Shown piece by piece: positions 7,989 through 15,020 of a stretch of DNA of 64,000 bases. The DNA comes from an uncultured Clostridia bacterium (GTDB lineage: Bacteria > Bacillota > Clostridia > Oscillospirales > Ruminococcaceae): NCBI GenBank assembly GCA_947628385.1, contig CANQZS010000001.1, positions 1 to 64,000 on the forward strand. The letters run 5' to 3'. Position 1 is the stretch's first letter; every line of letters begins with the position of its first letter. The notes beneath the pieces are model-generated. The model searched no databases. It saw nothing but the letters and a program-made list of their open reading frames with translations, and was not told the DNA's origin. The position numbers and the translations under genes are program-made.

Positions 7989-9014
7989 CTATATCTTACC
8001 GTCTAAGCAGTATTTACACAACGTATAACCTTTGGTAATAGCTTTTTGCGGGTTAGTGAATGTCACCTGACTATTTCCTGCCGCATATCTGCAAGTCGGA
8101 GTGTGCAGCTTTTTTGTTTGTGGATTGCCTATGTATGTCTTTTTTACTTTTGGCGTTCCTGCCGGTCGGTATACGTGCTGATGTACGTTGTTTAGTAATA
8201 GCTTTGATAACACATAATCGGGATGCTGCGGTAATACGGTCAGCTTACCGCAAATAGGGCATTTAGCTGTAGAAAAAACCGCTCCTGCGACATATTCTTT
8301 TATTTGGTTGGGTGAGAACATCTTTTTGCAGTTATAGCAGCCGCACAGGTCGGATATAACGATGTCAGGCTGATTTTCACGGCTATGGCTCACAATTTTG
8401 TCCATTTGAATCAGCCTTTCTGCACGTTTGTTTCCCGTCTTAAACTTATCCCCTAAAGCTTTAACAGTATCGGTATATGATAGCTTTATATGTACCATAT
8501 ATACAGGCATATTGAGTTTTTCCTGAAGCTCGTCGGAAATCTCCTTAATATGCTGTGTTTTCAGCATGTATACGAATACCTTTACCCCATCCTTATACGG
8601 TTCTGCACCCTTCATCCGAATATCCGTTATATCCTGTAAATACTCCTCTATGGTATGCTTTATCTCTTTCCATCGCCGTTTTTTAGCCTTGTTATATCGT
8701 AATCTTTCTTTCTTGTTCTCGTAATGCTTCCAAAACGGTTTTTCGGGGAATTTTACGAGCATAAAGCAGTTCTTCCTAATACACTCATGCTTTTCCAAAA
8801 GCTCTTTTGTCAGTGCGCCTGTATGCTGTTCATACAGACACATCCCTATCACACCCTTCTTTCGTCTTGAACCGTCAATGCACTTGTACCATTTATCCTC
8901 AAACGGTAATTGTTCATCCGGCAACGGTTCATCATACGGTATATCGGCTGTATAATTGACTACAGCGTCTAAAAACGCTTTACGCAGCTTTTCTGTATCA
9001 TTCAACTCCCTCAC
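7989..9014 (-). CDS. Zinc-ribbon protein of unknown function
   Basis: 341 residues; the start overlaps the end of the PBP gene by 17 bp, so translation is probably coupled. The N-terminal half is basic and helical (ENKKERLRYNKAKKRRWKEI). The middle has a zinc ribbon (GCYNCKKMF ... CPICGKL). The C-terminus has YIGNPQTKKLHTPTCRYA ... AITKGYTLCKYC, a small module resembling Ada-like metal-binding tails often found on nucleases. A nucleic-acid role is likely by analogy, but the main domain is not recognised. Confidence 0.65.
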   Translation of the reverse strand: MRELNDTEKLRKAFLDAVVNYTADIPYDEPLPDEQLPFEDKWYKCIDGSRRKKGVIGMCLYEQHTGALTKELLEKHECIRKNCFMLVKFPEKPFWKHYENKKERLRYNKAKKRRWKEIKHTIEEYLQDITDIRMKGAEPYKDGVKVFVYMLKTQHIKEISDELQEKLNMPVYMVHIKLSYTDTVKALGDKFKTGNKRAERLIQMDKIVSHSRENQPDIVISDLCGCYNCKKMFSPNQIKEYVAGAVFSTAKCPICGKLTVLPQHPDYVLSKLLLNNVHQHVYRPAGTPKVKKTYIGNPQTKKLHTPTCRYAAGNSQVTFTNPQKAITKGYTLCKYCLDGKI

Positions 9015-11970
9015 CTTCTTCTGTTTCTTCCGTCTCTGTATCTTCGTTTGGTTCTTCGGGTTCCGGTGTTCCCGGTTTTGGTTCCGGTTCAGTATTAACT
9101 GTGCTGCTCGGCGTATATAGCTTACTGCTTTGTGCGTTCAGCCTCCGGTTATATGCTTCATACTCCGAATACCCTTTACAAGCCTCTACAGCGGCACTGG
9201 CGGCAAGATAAAGCTCTCTTGATGTATTATCATGCCCTGTATAATCTTCAAGCTTTTTCAGGGCGGTATTTGCCTTTTCCAGTAGCTCTTGTTTGGCTTT
9301 TGCCTCGCCTTCACGTTCTGCTTTCTCTTTTGCTGCTGCTTCGGCAGACTGCATTTCTGCCTTATGCGCCAGTTCTTTGTTCTGTTCCTCTATCTCCTTC
9401 TGCCGTGCCTGTTCCCGCGCTTCTTCAGCATGCTTTTCCCTTTGCTTTTGCAATTCACGCAGTTTCTCGTACGGAACACTACGCGCATCAAGCACGGACT
9501 TTTGATTGCTCAATCTGGTTAAATACCCGTTTTTAACATCGTTATCGGAAATAAGACCAATGAGCATATTTGCGTTCTGATAGGCTTCCTGTATCTTGTC
9601 AATGTCGTCAACGCTCTTACATGTCATATCCTCATAAGCTTTCAAGGCTGTCTCTGCTTCCTGCTGACGGTTTTTGTCCTGACTAAGCCACTCCTGCTCA
9701 TATATCCGCAGCTTTTCCGCCTCTCGGTCTTGTTCTTCCTTTTTGAGTTTATCTATAAGGATTTGCGAGAATAGGTCTGTATCACCCGTGTCAGCGTCCG
9801 TCATGTTACCGTTTGAATCAACGTTTCTTTCAATTACAGTAGCAGGACGTTCCCAGTCGAGTACGGGAAGGTCTTTATGTGTCTTGTCCATGAAGTCTTT
9901 CCAGATATTTATGGCGTACCTGCCCCTTGACAGATTAGGTATCTGACGCGGAGTGTCATATCCTACCCATACAGCCGTTGTATATTGCTTTGTATATCCG
10001 CAGTACCAACTATCCCGTTCATCGGACGTTGTGCCTGTTTTCGCGCCTGTGGGATGTCCTTCGACTTCAACGCCTGTACCGTCTGTTGTAACGGTTTTAA
10101 GCATATCGGTTAAGATATATGCCGTATCGGGTTCGTATACTTTGGCTTTCTGTATCTCGCCGTTAAATATAGTACCGCGTCCCTCATAATCAAGCCGTGT
10201 AATACAGATATTATCGGTATATATACCGCCGTTCTGAATGGTATAATACGCTTTCGCCATATCGCATACCCTTACGCCGTGCGTCATACCGCCCAAAGCG
10301 AGAGCGGATGTGTTATCGGTAGGAGTAAGTGTACCGAACCGCATAAGTGACATATATTCAAGGCTTGTTGAAGGTTTGATGTCGGATATAATCTGGAACG
10401 GAATGGTGTTGATTGACTTGGCAAGCGCATACCGTAATGTTACATCACCGCTGAAAGTGCGTGTTGAGTTTTGAGGACCGCCCTCTATATACGTGTCACG
10501 CATTACAAGGGACGGATAATATCTGCCGGTATCTATTGCCGGACCGTATACGGCTATAGGTTTTATGGCAGAACCCGGCTGACGTTCAGCTAAAAAGCCT
10601 CGGTTATATTCATCGTCCGTTCCTCTGCCGCCTACAATAGCCTTTACATACCCCGTGCTGTTGTCTATAACGACCGCAGCACCTTGCATGGCGTATTTGC
10701 CCGATACCGTGTCCGTTTCCGTAAATGATTTCAAGCCGTTATCCACGCTGTATTGTAAGCTGTTCTGCAGGTCGGTACTGAATGAGGTATATATCGTATA
10801 TCCACCGGCTCTTATTTCGTTTGAGTATGCCGTATATGTATTGGAATACCTATCCCTGTACGCCTGATATTCATTGTCGTCGTTAAAGGTGTATTGGAAG
10901 CCGAAATTATTAAGCTCCATGAGCTTCAACGTTGCGCAGTGTATGGCATAGCTCGTCTGATATGACTCTGTGCTTATTTCCGGCTGTTCAAGTACGAGAT
11001 TGACCGTTTCATTTGCGGCTTGCTGTCTTTCTTCTTCGGTTATATCCCCCGCGTTCAGCATTATATCGAGAACCTGATTGCGCCGTTCCGTAGCCTGTTC
11101 AAGATTGATTACGGGGTTGTATCTTGACGGGTTATTTGACATACCCACAAGCATAGCACACTCGGCAAGAGTAAGCCGACCGGGCGATTTGCCGAAATAA
11201 TACTTGGCAGCACCGCCTATACCGTAACATCCGTTACCGTAGTAATTGGAGTTGACATAAAACTCCATTATCTGTGACTTGCTGTATTTATCTTCAAGCT
11301 CCGGTGCGATAAAAAACTCGGTAAGCTTCCGGTTAAAGGTCTGTTCCTGCGTAAGCAGCATATTTTTTATGACCTGTTGTGTTATTGTAGAACCGCCCTG
11401 TGTAATATGCCCGAGGTTTTTGATATAGCTAAACCCCGCTCTTGCCAGTGCTGTATAGTCGATACCGTGATGTGACAAGAACCGTTTATCTTCAACGGCG
11501 ATATATCCCTGTTGTATATACTCCGGTACTTGGTCGATAGGTATATACTCATAGTTGCTTTTGTATATCTCTGCTATCTGCTCGTCATTTTCGTTGTATA
11601 TCCGTGTATTGTCAAGGAATTTGAAGGTGTTCTCATTTATGCTCGACAGCTTTTCATACGCTATCGCCTTTGCCTTTGATATATACGGACTGATGATACA
11701 TACACCGGCTATACCGCAGACGACAATAACGCCTATGACTGATAATATAACCGGTTTAAGAACCGATTTCTTTGGCTTATCTACCTTGTTGAGTGCTGTC
11801 TTGTACGCGCGTATTCTTTTGTCCAGTATATGAACCGATTGCCTGTCCATCGGCAGCGGATTATCGTTCTTCTTCTCGTTCCGTGCGAATATAACCATGA
11901 GTGACCGCTTCAGCGCGGCATATCTTTTATTAAGCTCGTCAATGAGCGTTTGTTTATTCTTCTTTCCCAT
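8998..11970 (-). CDS. Class A penicillin-binding protein (PBP1a-like, transglycosylase/transpeptidase)
   Basis: 990 residues. A cytoplasmic basic N-terminus and one membrane segment (~residues 72-95) precede a GT51 transglycosylase (AVEDKRFLSHHG with the catalytic Glu; QGGSTITQQVIKN; YSKSQIMEFYVNSNYYG) and a penicillin-binding transpeptidase (QPGSAIKP for SxxK, SINT for SxN, KTGTT). It polymerises and cross-links peptidoglycan outside the membrane. The C-terminal ~250 residues are charged and helical with two similar ~50-residue units (ALKAYEDMT..., ALKKLEDYT...) and an acidic Pro/Glu tail; this extension is unusual. Plasmid-encoded PBPs are uncommon, and a role in remodelling the wall for transfer or in beta-lactam tolerance is inference. 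Confidence 0.95.
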   Translation of the reverse strand: MGKKNKQTLIDELNKRYAALKRSLMVIFARNEKKNDNPLPMDRQSVHILDKRIRAYKTALNKVDKPKKSVLKPVILSVIGVIVVCGIAGVCIISPYISKAKAIAYEKLSSINENTFKFLDNTRIYNENDEQIAEIYKSNYEYIPIDQVPEYIQQGYIAVEDKRFLSHHGIDYTALARAGFSYIKNLGHITQGGSTITQQVIKNMLLTQEQTFNRKLTEFFIAPELEDKYSKSQIMEFYVNSNYYGNGCYGIGGAAKYYFGKSPGRLTLAECAMLVGMSNNPSRYNPVINLEQATERRNQVLDIMLNAGDITEEERQQAANETVNLVLEQPEISTESYQTSYAIHCATLKLMELNNFGFQYTFNDDNEYQAYRDRYSNTYTAYSNEIRAGGYTIYTSFSTDLQNSLQYSVDNGLKSFTETDTVSGKYAMQGAAVVIDNSTGYVKAIVGGRGTDDEYNRGFLAERQPGSAIKPIAVYGPAIDTGRYYPSLVMRDTYIEGGPQNSTRTFSGDVTLRYALAKSINTIPFQIISDIKPSTSLEYMSLMRFGTLTPTDNTSALALGGMTHGVRVCDMAKAYYTIQNGGIYTDNICITRLDYEGRGTIFNGEIQKAKVYEPDTAYILTDMLKTVTTDGTGVEVEGHPTGAKTGTTSDERDSWYCGYTKQYTTAVWVGYDTPRQIPNLSRGRYAINIWKDFMDKTHKDLPVLDWERPATVIERNVDSNGNMTDADTGDTDLFSQILIDKLKKEEQDREAEKLRIYEQEWLSQDKNRQQEAETALKAYEDMTCKSVDDIDKIQEAYQNANMLIGLISDNDVKNGYLTRLSNQKSVLDARSVPYEKLRELQKQREKHAEEAREQARQKEIEEQNKELAHKAEMQSAEAAAKEKAEREGEAKAKQELLEKANTALKKLEDYTGHDNTSRELYLAASAAVEACKGYSEYEAYNRRLNAQSSKLYTPSSTVNTEPEPKPGTPEPEEPNEDTETEETEEGEGVE

Positions 11971-12015
11971 GATTTTCTTCTTCCTTCCCTGAGCTATGTC
12001 CCCTTACAGACTGTG

Positions 12016-12060
12016 GACTGTTACATACGCATATCCCCATACGAAAACCAAAGTGGATTG
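12016..12060 (-). repeat. Partial copies of repeat B 5'/3' ends
   Basis: Two fragments of the AACAGTCCAC end (plus strand GTGGACTGTT and GTGGATTGTT) sit between the PBP start and the full repeat copy at 12081. They look like decayed or partial units. Confidence 0.45.
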
Positions 12061-12080
12061 TTATAAAAAAAGCAGCATAC

Positions 12081-12147
12081 GTGGACTGCTATATAACTTC
12101 TTGCTCATACGTCAAGCTTAAATTCGGGATGTCCCTTCCCTACTGTA
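12081..12147 (-). repeat. Structured RNA repeat B, copy 3
   Basis: Starts six bases after the stop codon of the dead-TnpB gene in sense direction. Has GGGACATCCC, GCTTGacgtatgaGCAAG and a shortened third hairpin, ending AGTCCAC. The position directly 3' of a TnpB-family gene is where guide RNAs of this family are encoded; see findings. Confidence 0.72.
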
Positions 12148-12152
12148 TCGTC

Positions 12153-13163
12153 TTACGCCGCTTCCTGCTCTGTAATCTCAGTTGTTTCCTCGTTTTCTTC
12201 GGTTTCGTCCGGTTCCTTTTCGAGCAGAATAAGCTTCTTGCCCCTGTCATGCATCTTATATGTCAAAATCGTGACAAAATCACACCACGCGTTATCAAGT
12301 ATCGCCTGACGTTTCTCGTCATCCTTTTCCTTTGCAAGCAGTTTCTTGACCGAAACATCGTCGATGTAGATGTAGTCATACGTGTTTGCAAGCTCCGTAG
12401 TGCGCTTCTGTATAAAATCGCGTCTCTGATTTGCTATATGCTTATGTATCTTGGCGAGACGCACACGTATTTTTTCGTAGTTGTTTGAGCCTTCCTGTTT
12501 CTTGCTCAATACCTTCTGCGCCCGTATCATTCTGCTGTAAGACAGGTCATAGAATTTCGGCATACCCGCATAGTTGCCGTTATCATCAACATACAAGTCT
12601 GTGTCGGAAAAATGCAGTGTGATTGAATTTTCTTCGGATAATTCCTTTTCCTGTATGTTTTCGACGTATGCGCATCCTATCGACACGTAATACTTACCGT
12701 CCGGGTCCTGTGATACGGTACATGATTTTGGAATATATCCTTCAGGTATCGGTCTGTGAACGTTCATCCTTACCGCGCCTGCTTTTCTAAGCCTAATCAT
12801 GTCTCCCATCATGCCCTGAAACGGTATGGTATATGATTTATGCGATGCCCTTTTTGACTTAAACTTCGGATACGCCGACGCCTTTACCTTGAAGAAGTTT
12901 GAATATGCCGCGTCAAGATGCCTGAGCGAATATGTCAACGCAGACGAGTCTACTTCCTGCAAGAAAGTGTTTTCTTTTTTCATCTGTGTTAAATCCCTTT
13001 GACATTCATAGTAGTTTACCGTTCTTTTTTCTTTTTCATAAGCCGACTTGCGTATGTCCAGATAATAGTTATATACGAACCTTACGCAGCCAAACGACTT
13101 ATTCATAAACTCCTGCTGTTCCTCTGTCGGATAAATTCTGTACTTAAATGCTTTGTGTGCCAT
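12153..13163 (-). CDS. Nuclease-dead TnpB-like protein (TldR-like candidate)
   Basis: 336 residues. The N-terminal OrfB helix-turn-helix is well kept (KAFKYRIYPTEEQQEFMNKS, FGCVRFVYNYYL), and so is the middle (KLSKKQ-like VLSKKQEGSNNYEK, IHKHIANQRRDFIQKRTTEL). However the RuvC-I segment that normally reads GLDLGLK is TLHFSDT here (Asp lost), the RuvC-II VVEDL is IYIDDV (Glu to Asp), and the protein ends after DRGKKLILLEKE in an acidic tail, so the zinc ribbon and the third RuvC Asp are missing. The frame is otherwise clean, with a good ribosome site, and it sits inside an operon. Loss of all catalytic residues with an intact fold is the pattern of TldR RNA-guided repressors; this function is inference. 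Confidence 0.85.
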   Translation of the reverse strand: MAHKAFKYRIYPTEEQQEFMNKSFGCVRFVYNYYLDIRKSAYEKEKRTVNYYECQRDLTQMKKENTFLQEVDSSALTYSLRHLDAAYSNFFKVKASAYPKFKSKRASHKSYTIPFQGMMGDMIRLRKAGAVRMNVHRPIPEGYIPKSCTVSQDPDGKYYVSIGCAYVENIQEKELSEENSITLHFSDTDLYVDDNGNYAGMPKFYDLSYSRMIRAQKVLSKKQEGSNNYEKIRVRLAKIHKHIANQRRDFIQKRTTELANTYDYIYIDDVSVKKLLAKEKDDEKRQAILDNAWCDFVTILTYKMHDRGKKLILLEKEPDETEENEETTEITEQEAA

Positions 13164-13195
13164 TTTAATTACTTCCTTTCTTTGTGAATATTAAC

Positions 13196-13251
13196 TGTGG
13201 ACTGTTTCTTGCTGTAAAACAAGCAAATGCAAGGCTGTCCCATCCTCATAT
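13196..13251 (-). repeat. Structured RNA repeat B, copy 4
   Basis: Begins at the RNase H stop codon. GGGACAGCC, GCTTGttttacaGCAAG and AACAGTCCAC are present; the third hairpin is deleted, giving the shortest copy. Confidence 0.65.
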
Positions 13252-13947
13252 TTATAACCCCAGAGCCGCTTTTGCGAGCGAGTCTGCAAGGTCATTGTAT
13301 TTATCTCCCGAATGACCTTTTACCTTTTTGAACTCGACTATAAGCCGGTTCGAGATTGAATTGCAGAAATGCCGATAGGCTTTTGTTCCCGGCTTGTTCG
13401 CTTTCCATCTGCCGGTCGCCCATTTCTCGATGCCCTCATAGTCGTAGTATAGCTGTAAGTGCGATACGCCCTGATGAAGACACCAACGCATAGCTGTCTC
13501 TGCGCCCATAAGTTCACCGGCGACATTACGCATAGTTGACAATTCCTTGTTATGATAGCTGTTATTTAAATAAATCTCCCTGCCGTCATGGGAAATGACG
13601 ACTCCATACGCAAATTTATTTGTTCTCGCATCATAACTGCCGTCTACGTAAGCTATAGCTGTCGCTCGTTCGCCTGTGAGCAGCTTATGTGTTTTCTGCC
13701 ATGTCTTTATGCCTTCCGGCTGCTTGGATATAGCCGGTCTTGACGGTTTTCTCGGCTGCCTACCTGACGATTTGCCCGGTGCGTTGTCAGGGACTTCACC
13801 TAAATAGTCAATAGCTTCTTGCCTTGTACGAAACCCCTTGTACTCGCAGTTTTGAAACCCGTCTACCTGTTTCTTACACTCATCCCAAGTATCGAAAATA
13901 CCTGTTGTATAGCCGTTTCGGACTGCATAAAAATTATTCTTACTCAT
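13252..13947 (-). CDS. rnhA: Ribonuclease HI with N-terminal hybrid-binding domain
   Basis: 231 residues. Residues 1-50 are a caulimovirus VI/viroplasmin-type RNA:DNA hybrid-binding domain (FYAVRNGYTTGIFDTWDECK ... FRTRQEAIDYL), then a Pro/Arg-rich linker, then RNase H. Catalytic residues are visible: Asp in AYVDGSYD, Glu in NVAGELMGAE, Asp in YYDYEGIE, and the final Asp in VKGHSGDKYNDLADSLA. It removes RNA from hybrids, for instance replication primers or R-loops. First gene of the operon leading to the dead TnpB and PBP. Placing it beside an RNA-guided DNA-binding protein candidate may be coincidental. Confidence 0.95.
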   Translation of the reverse strand: MSKNNFYAVRNGYTTGIFDTWDECKKQVDGFQNCEYKGFRTRQEAIDYLGEVPDNAPGKSSGRQPRKPSRPAISKQPEGIKTWQKTHKLLTGERATAIAYVDGSYDARTNKFAYGVVISHDGREIYLNNSYHNKELSTMRNVAGELMGAETAMRWCLHQGVSHLQLYYDYEGIEKWATGRWKANKPGTKAYRHFCNSISNRLIVEFKKVKGHSGDKYNDLADSLAKAALGL

Positions 13948-13974
13948 GTTTTCTCACCTCCTCTGTAATATAAT

Positions 13975-14034
13975 CATGGACTTTCTTCTTGCCTACATAT
14001 CAAGCAAAATTCGGGCAGTCCCATCCCTATATAT
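13975..14034 (-). repeat. Structured RNA repeat B, copy 5
   Basis: Lies in the leader of the RNase H operon. GGGACTGCCC, GCTTGatatgtagGCAAG; the closing pair is ATGGGAC/GTCCAT rather than GTGGGAC/GTCCAC, a compensatory change. Confidence 0.68.
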
Positions 14035-14130
14035 ATTTTTAAGTTATATATATAAATATAACTATATATATCTCTCTATATATAAAGATATACAGTATAT
14101 CTCTTATCTGTTCTGTATTGTTTCTGTTTT

Positions 14131-14376
14131 CCTATGGCTTCGACTGAACAAGTTGGCGAAGCCGTAAGTCTTTAGAAATTTCAGCCGTGCTATGGTAGTG
14201 AGCTTAATTACCGGTTCAGCTACACCGGCAGTGACACTGTTGCAGGCAGAAAACTCAAGGCTGAACCTTTTGGCTCTATGCTGTAGCTAAATCTAATGGC
14301 TGAACTTGTTCAGTCAGCAGCTTCGCCACAAGGCTGAAATTGTTGTGCTTGTGTTGCTTGTTCAGCGAAGCCATAG
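14131..14376. other. Nested inverted repeats with GGCTGAAC iterons (candidate oriV/oriT or structured RNA)
   Basis: No gene. Long arms CTATGGCTTCG(A)CTGAACAAG (14132-14152) and CTTGTTCAGCGAAGCCATAG (14357-14376) can pair over 20 bp. Inside are GGCGAAG/CTTCGCC (14155/14321), AATTTCAGCC/GGCTGAAATT (14177/14332) and the perfect palindrome CTGAACTTGTTCAG (14300-14313). The core GGCTGAA(C) or its complement occurs about seven times within 240 bp. Several pairings are mutually exclusive, so both DNA cruciform and RNA-switch readings are possible. Confidence 0.6.
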
Positions 14377-14384
14377 AACGTCCA

Positions 14385-14433
14385 TTCGAGTATATACAGG
14401 GATGGGGATATAACCCCCCTATACATACTCGAA
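14385..14433. other. Strong isolated hairpin in the gene-free region
   Basis: TTCGAGTATATACAGGG (14385-14401) pairs with CCCCCCTATACATACTCGAA (14414-14433) with one or two mismatches and a 12-nt loop. No T-run follows on either strand, so it is not an obvious terminator. A weaker hairpin TGAAAACTT/AAGTTTTCA follows at 14459-14490. Confidence 0.6.
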
Positions 14434-14608
14434 AAGACATTCATATAAAGCAGAAGATTGAAAACTTTAATTAACTGGTATAAGTTTTCAGTTTGCCATA
14501 TAACGGAGAAATTCAACCATTTTTACATCTATTATCCGATGTAACGCCGAGCCGCCCGACGTTTAGGTATCATGGTCTGTGCATATAGCACCGGCTCATA
14601 CAAACACT

Positions 14609-14626
14609 GTATATACGCGTATATAC
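14609..14626. other. Perfect 18-bp palindrome
   Basis: GTATATACGCGTATATAC, perfectly self-complementary, in otherwise unstructured gene-free DNA. A dimeric DNA-binding protein site is the natural reading. Confidence 0.5.
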
Positions 14627-14775
14627 GTAAATGTTCATATTTTTCCTACCAAACAGATTTTATAGCGTACAATTTTTGCGCTTGACGGTCTGAATGTAAT
14701 TCTCCCTTCTTACATGTAATCATCCCGGTAGATTTTCTGCATCGGCTCTGAGCTCACCTGCTGCTTTTTTACGCA

Positions 14776-14804
14776 ATGTCAAACATATACCTAATGTGTG
14801 ACAT
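14776..14804. promoter_or_regulatory. Operator-like 29-bp dyad
   Basis: ATGTCAAACAT and ATGTGTGACAT (inverse ATGTCACACAT) form 11-bp arms with one mismatch around a 7-bp centre. Symmetry and size fit a repressor or centromere-binding site. It lies ~70 bp downstream of the shared upstream core of the RNase H operon. Confidence 0.55.
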
Positions 14805-14874
14805 CCAAAAAAACATCGCCTTAAAAAAGATATTTAGTTGTGAGAGAAACTTTTGAGGGAAAAAGTTCTTCATT

Positions 14875-14925
14875 TCCCCCCTATAAATTAGATAAGCGTT
14901 TTTTCACGTTTTTTTGAAAATTTTT
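14875..14925 (-). promoter_or_regulatory. Class 2 upstream core, copy 1 (RNase H operon)
   Basis: Minus-strand reading CAAAAAAACGTGAAAAAA, then CGCTTATCTAATTTATAGG and a G-run. Nearly the same sequence occurs at 29711-29760 (+) and, more diverged, at 58160-58226 (-). It stands where a promoter for the leftward operon is expected, but no TTGACA box is evident. Confidence 0.6.
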
Positions 14926-14987
14926 GAAAAAAATATTTACAAAATCTATCGTGTTTATTTGTGTAAAATTATGAAATATGCAAAAAA

Positions 14988-15010
14988 GAGAACAGTGTTC
15001 TTCTGTTCTC
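14988..15010 (-). terminator. Terminator of the conjugation operon
   Basis: GAGAACAG gtgttct-type loop CTGTTCTC followed by a U-run in leftward reading, ten bases after the VirD4 stop codon. Confidence 0.85.
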
Positions 15011-15020
15011 CTTATTGTTC

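Noticed and set aside
12081..12488. 135-residue plus-strand frame opposite the dead-TnpB gene
   Set aside because: It is antisense to a clearly coding gene and repeat B, with Cys/Phe-rich composition typical of a shadow frame.
14385..14433. Strong hairpin as a transcription terminator
   Set aside because: No U-run on either strand and no gene ends within several hundred bases on the relevant side.
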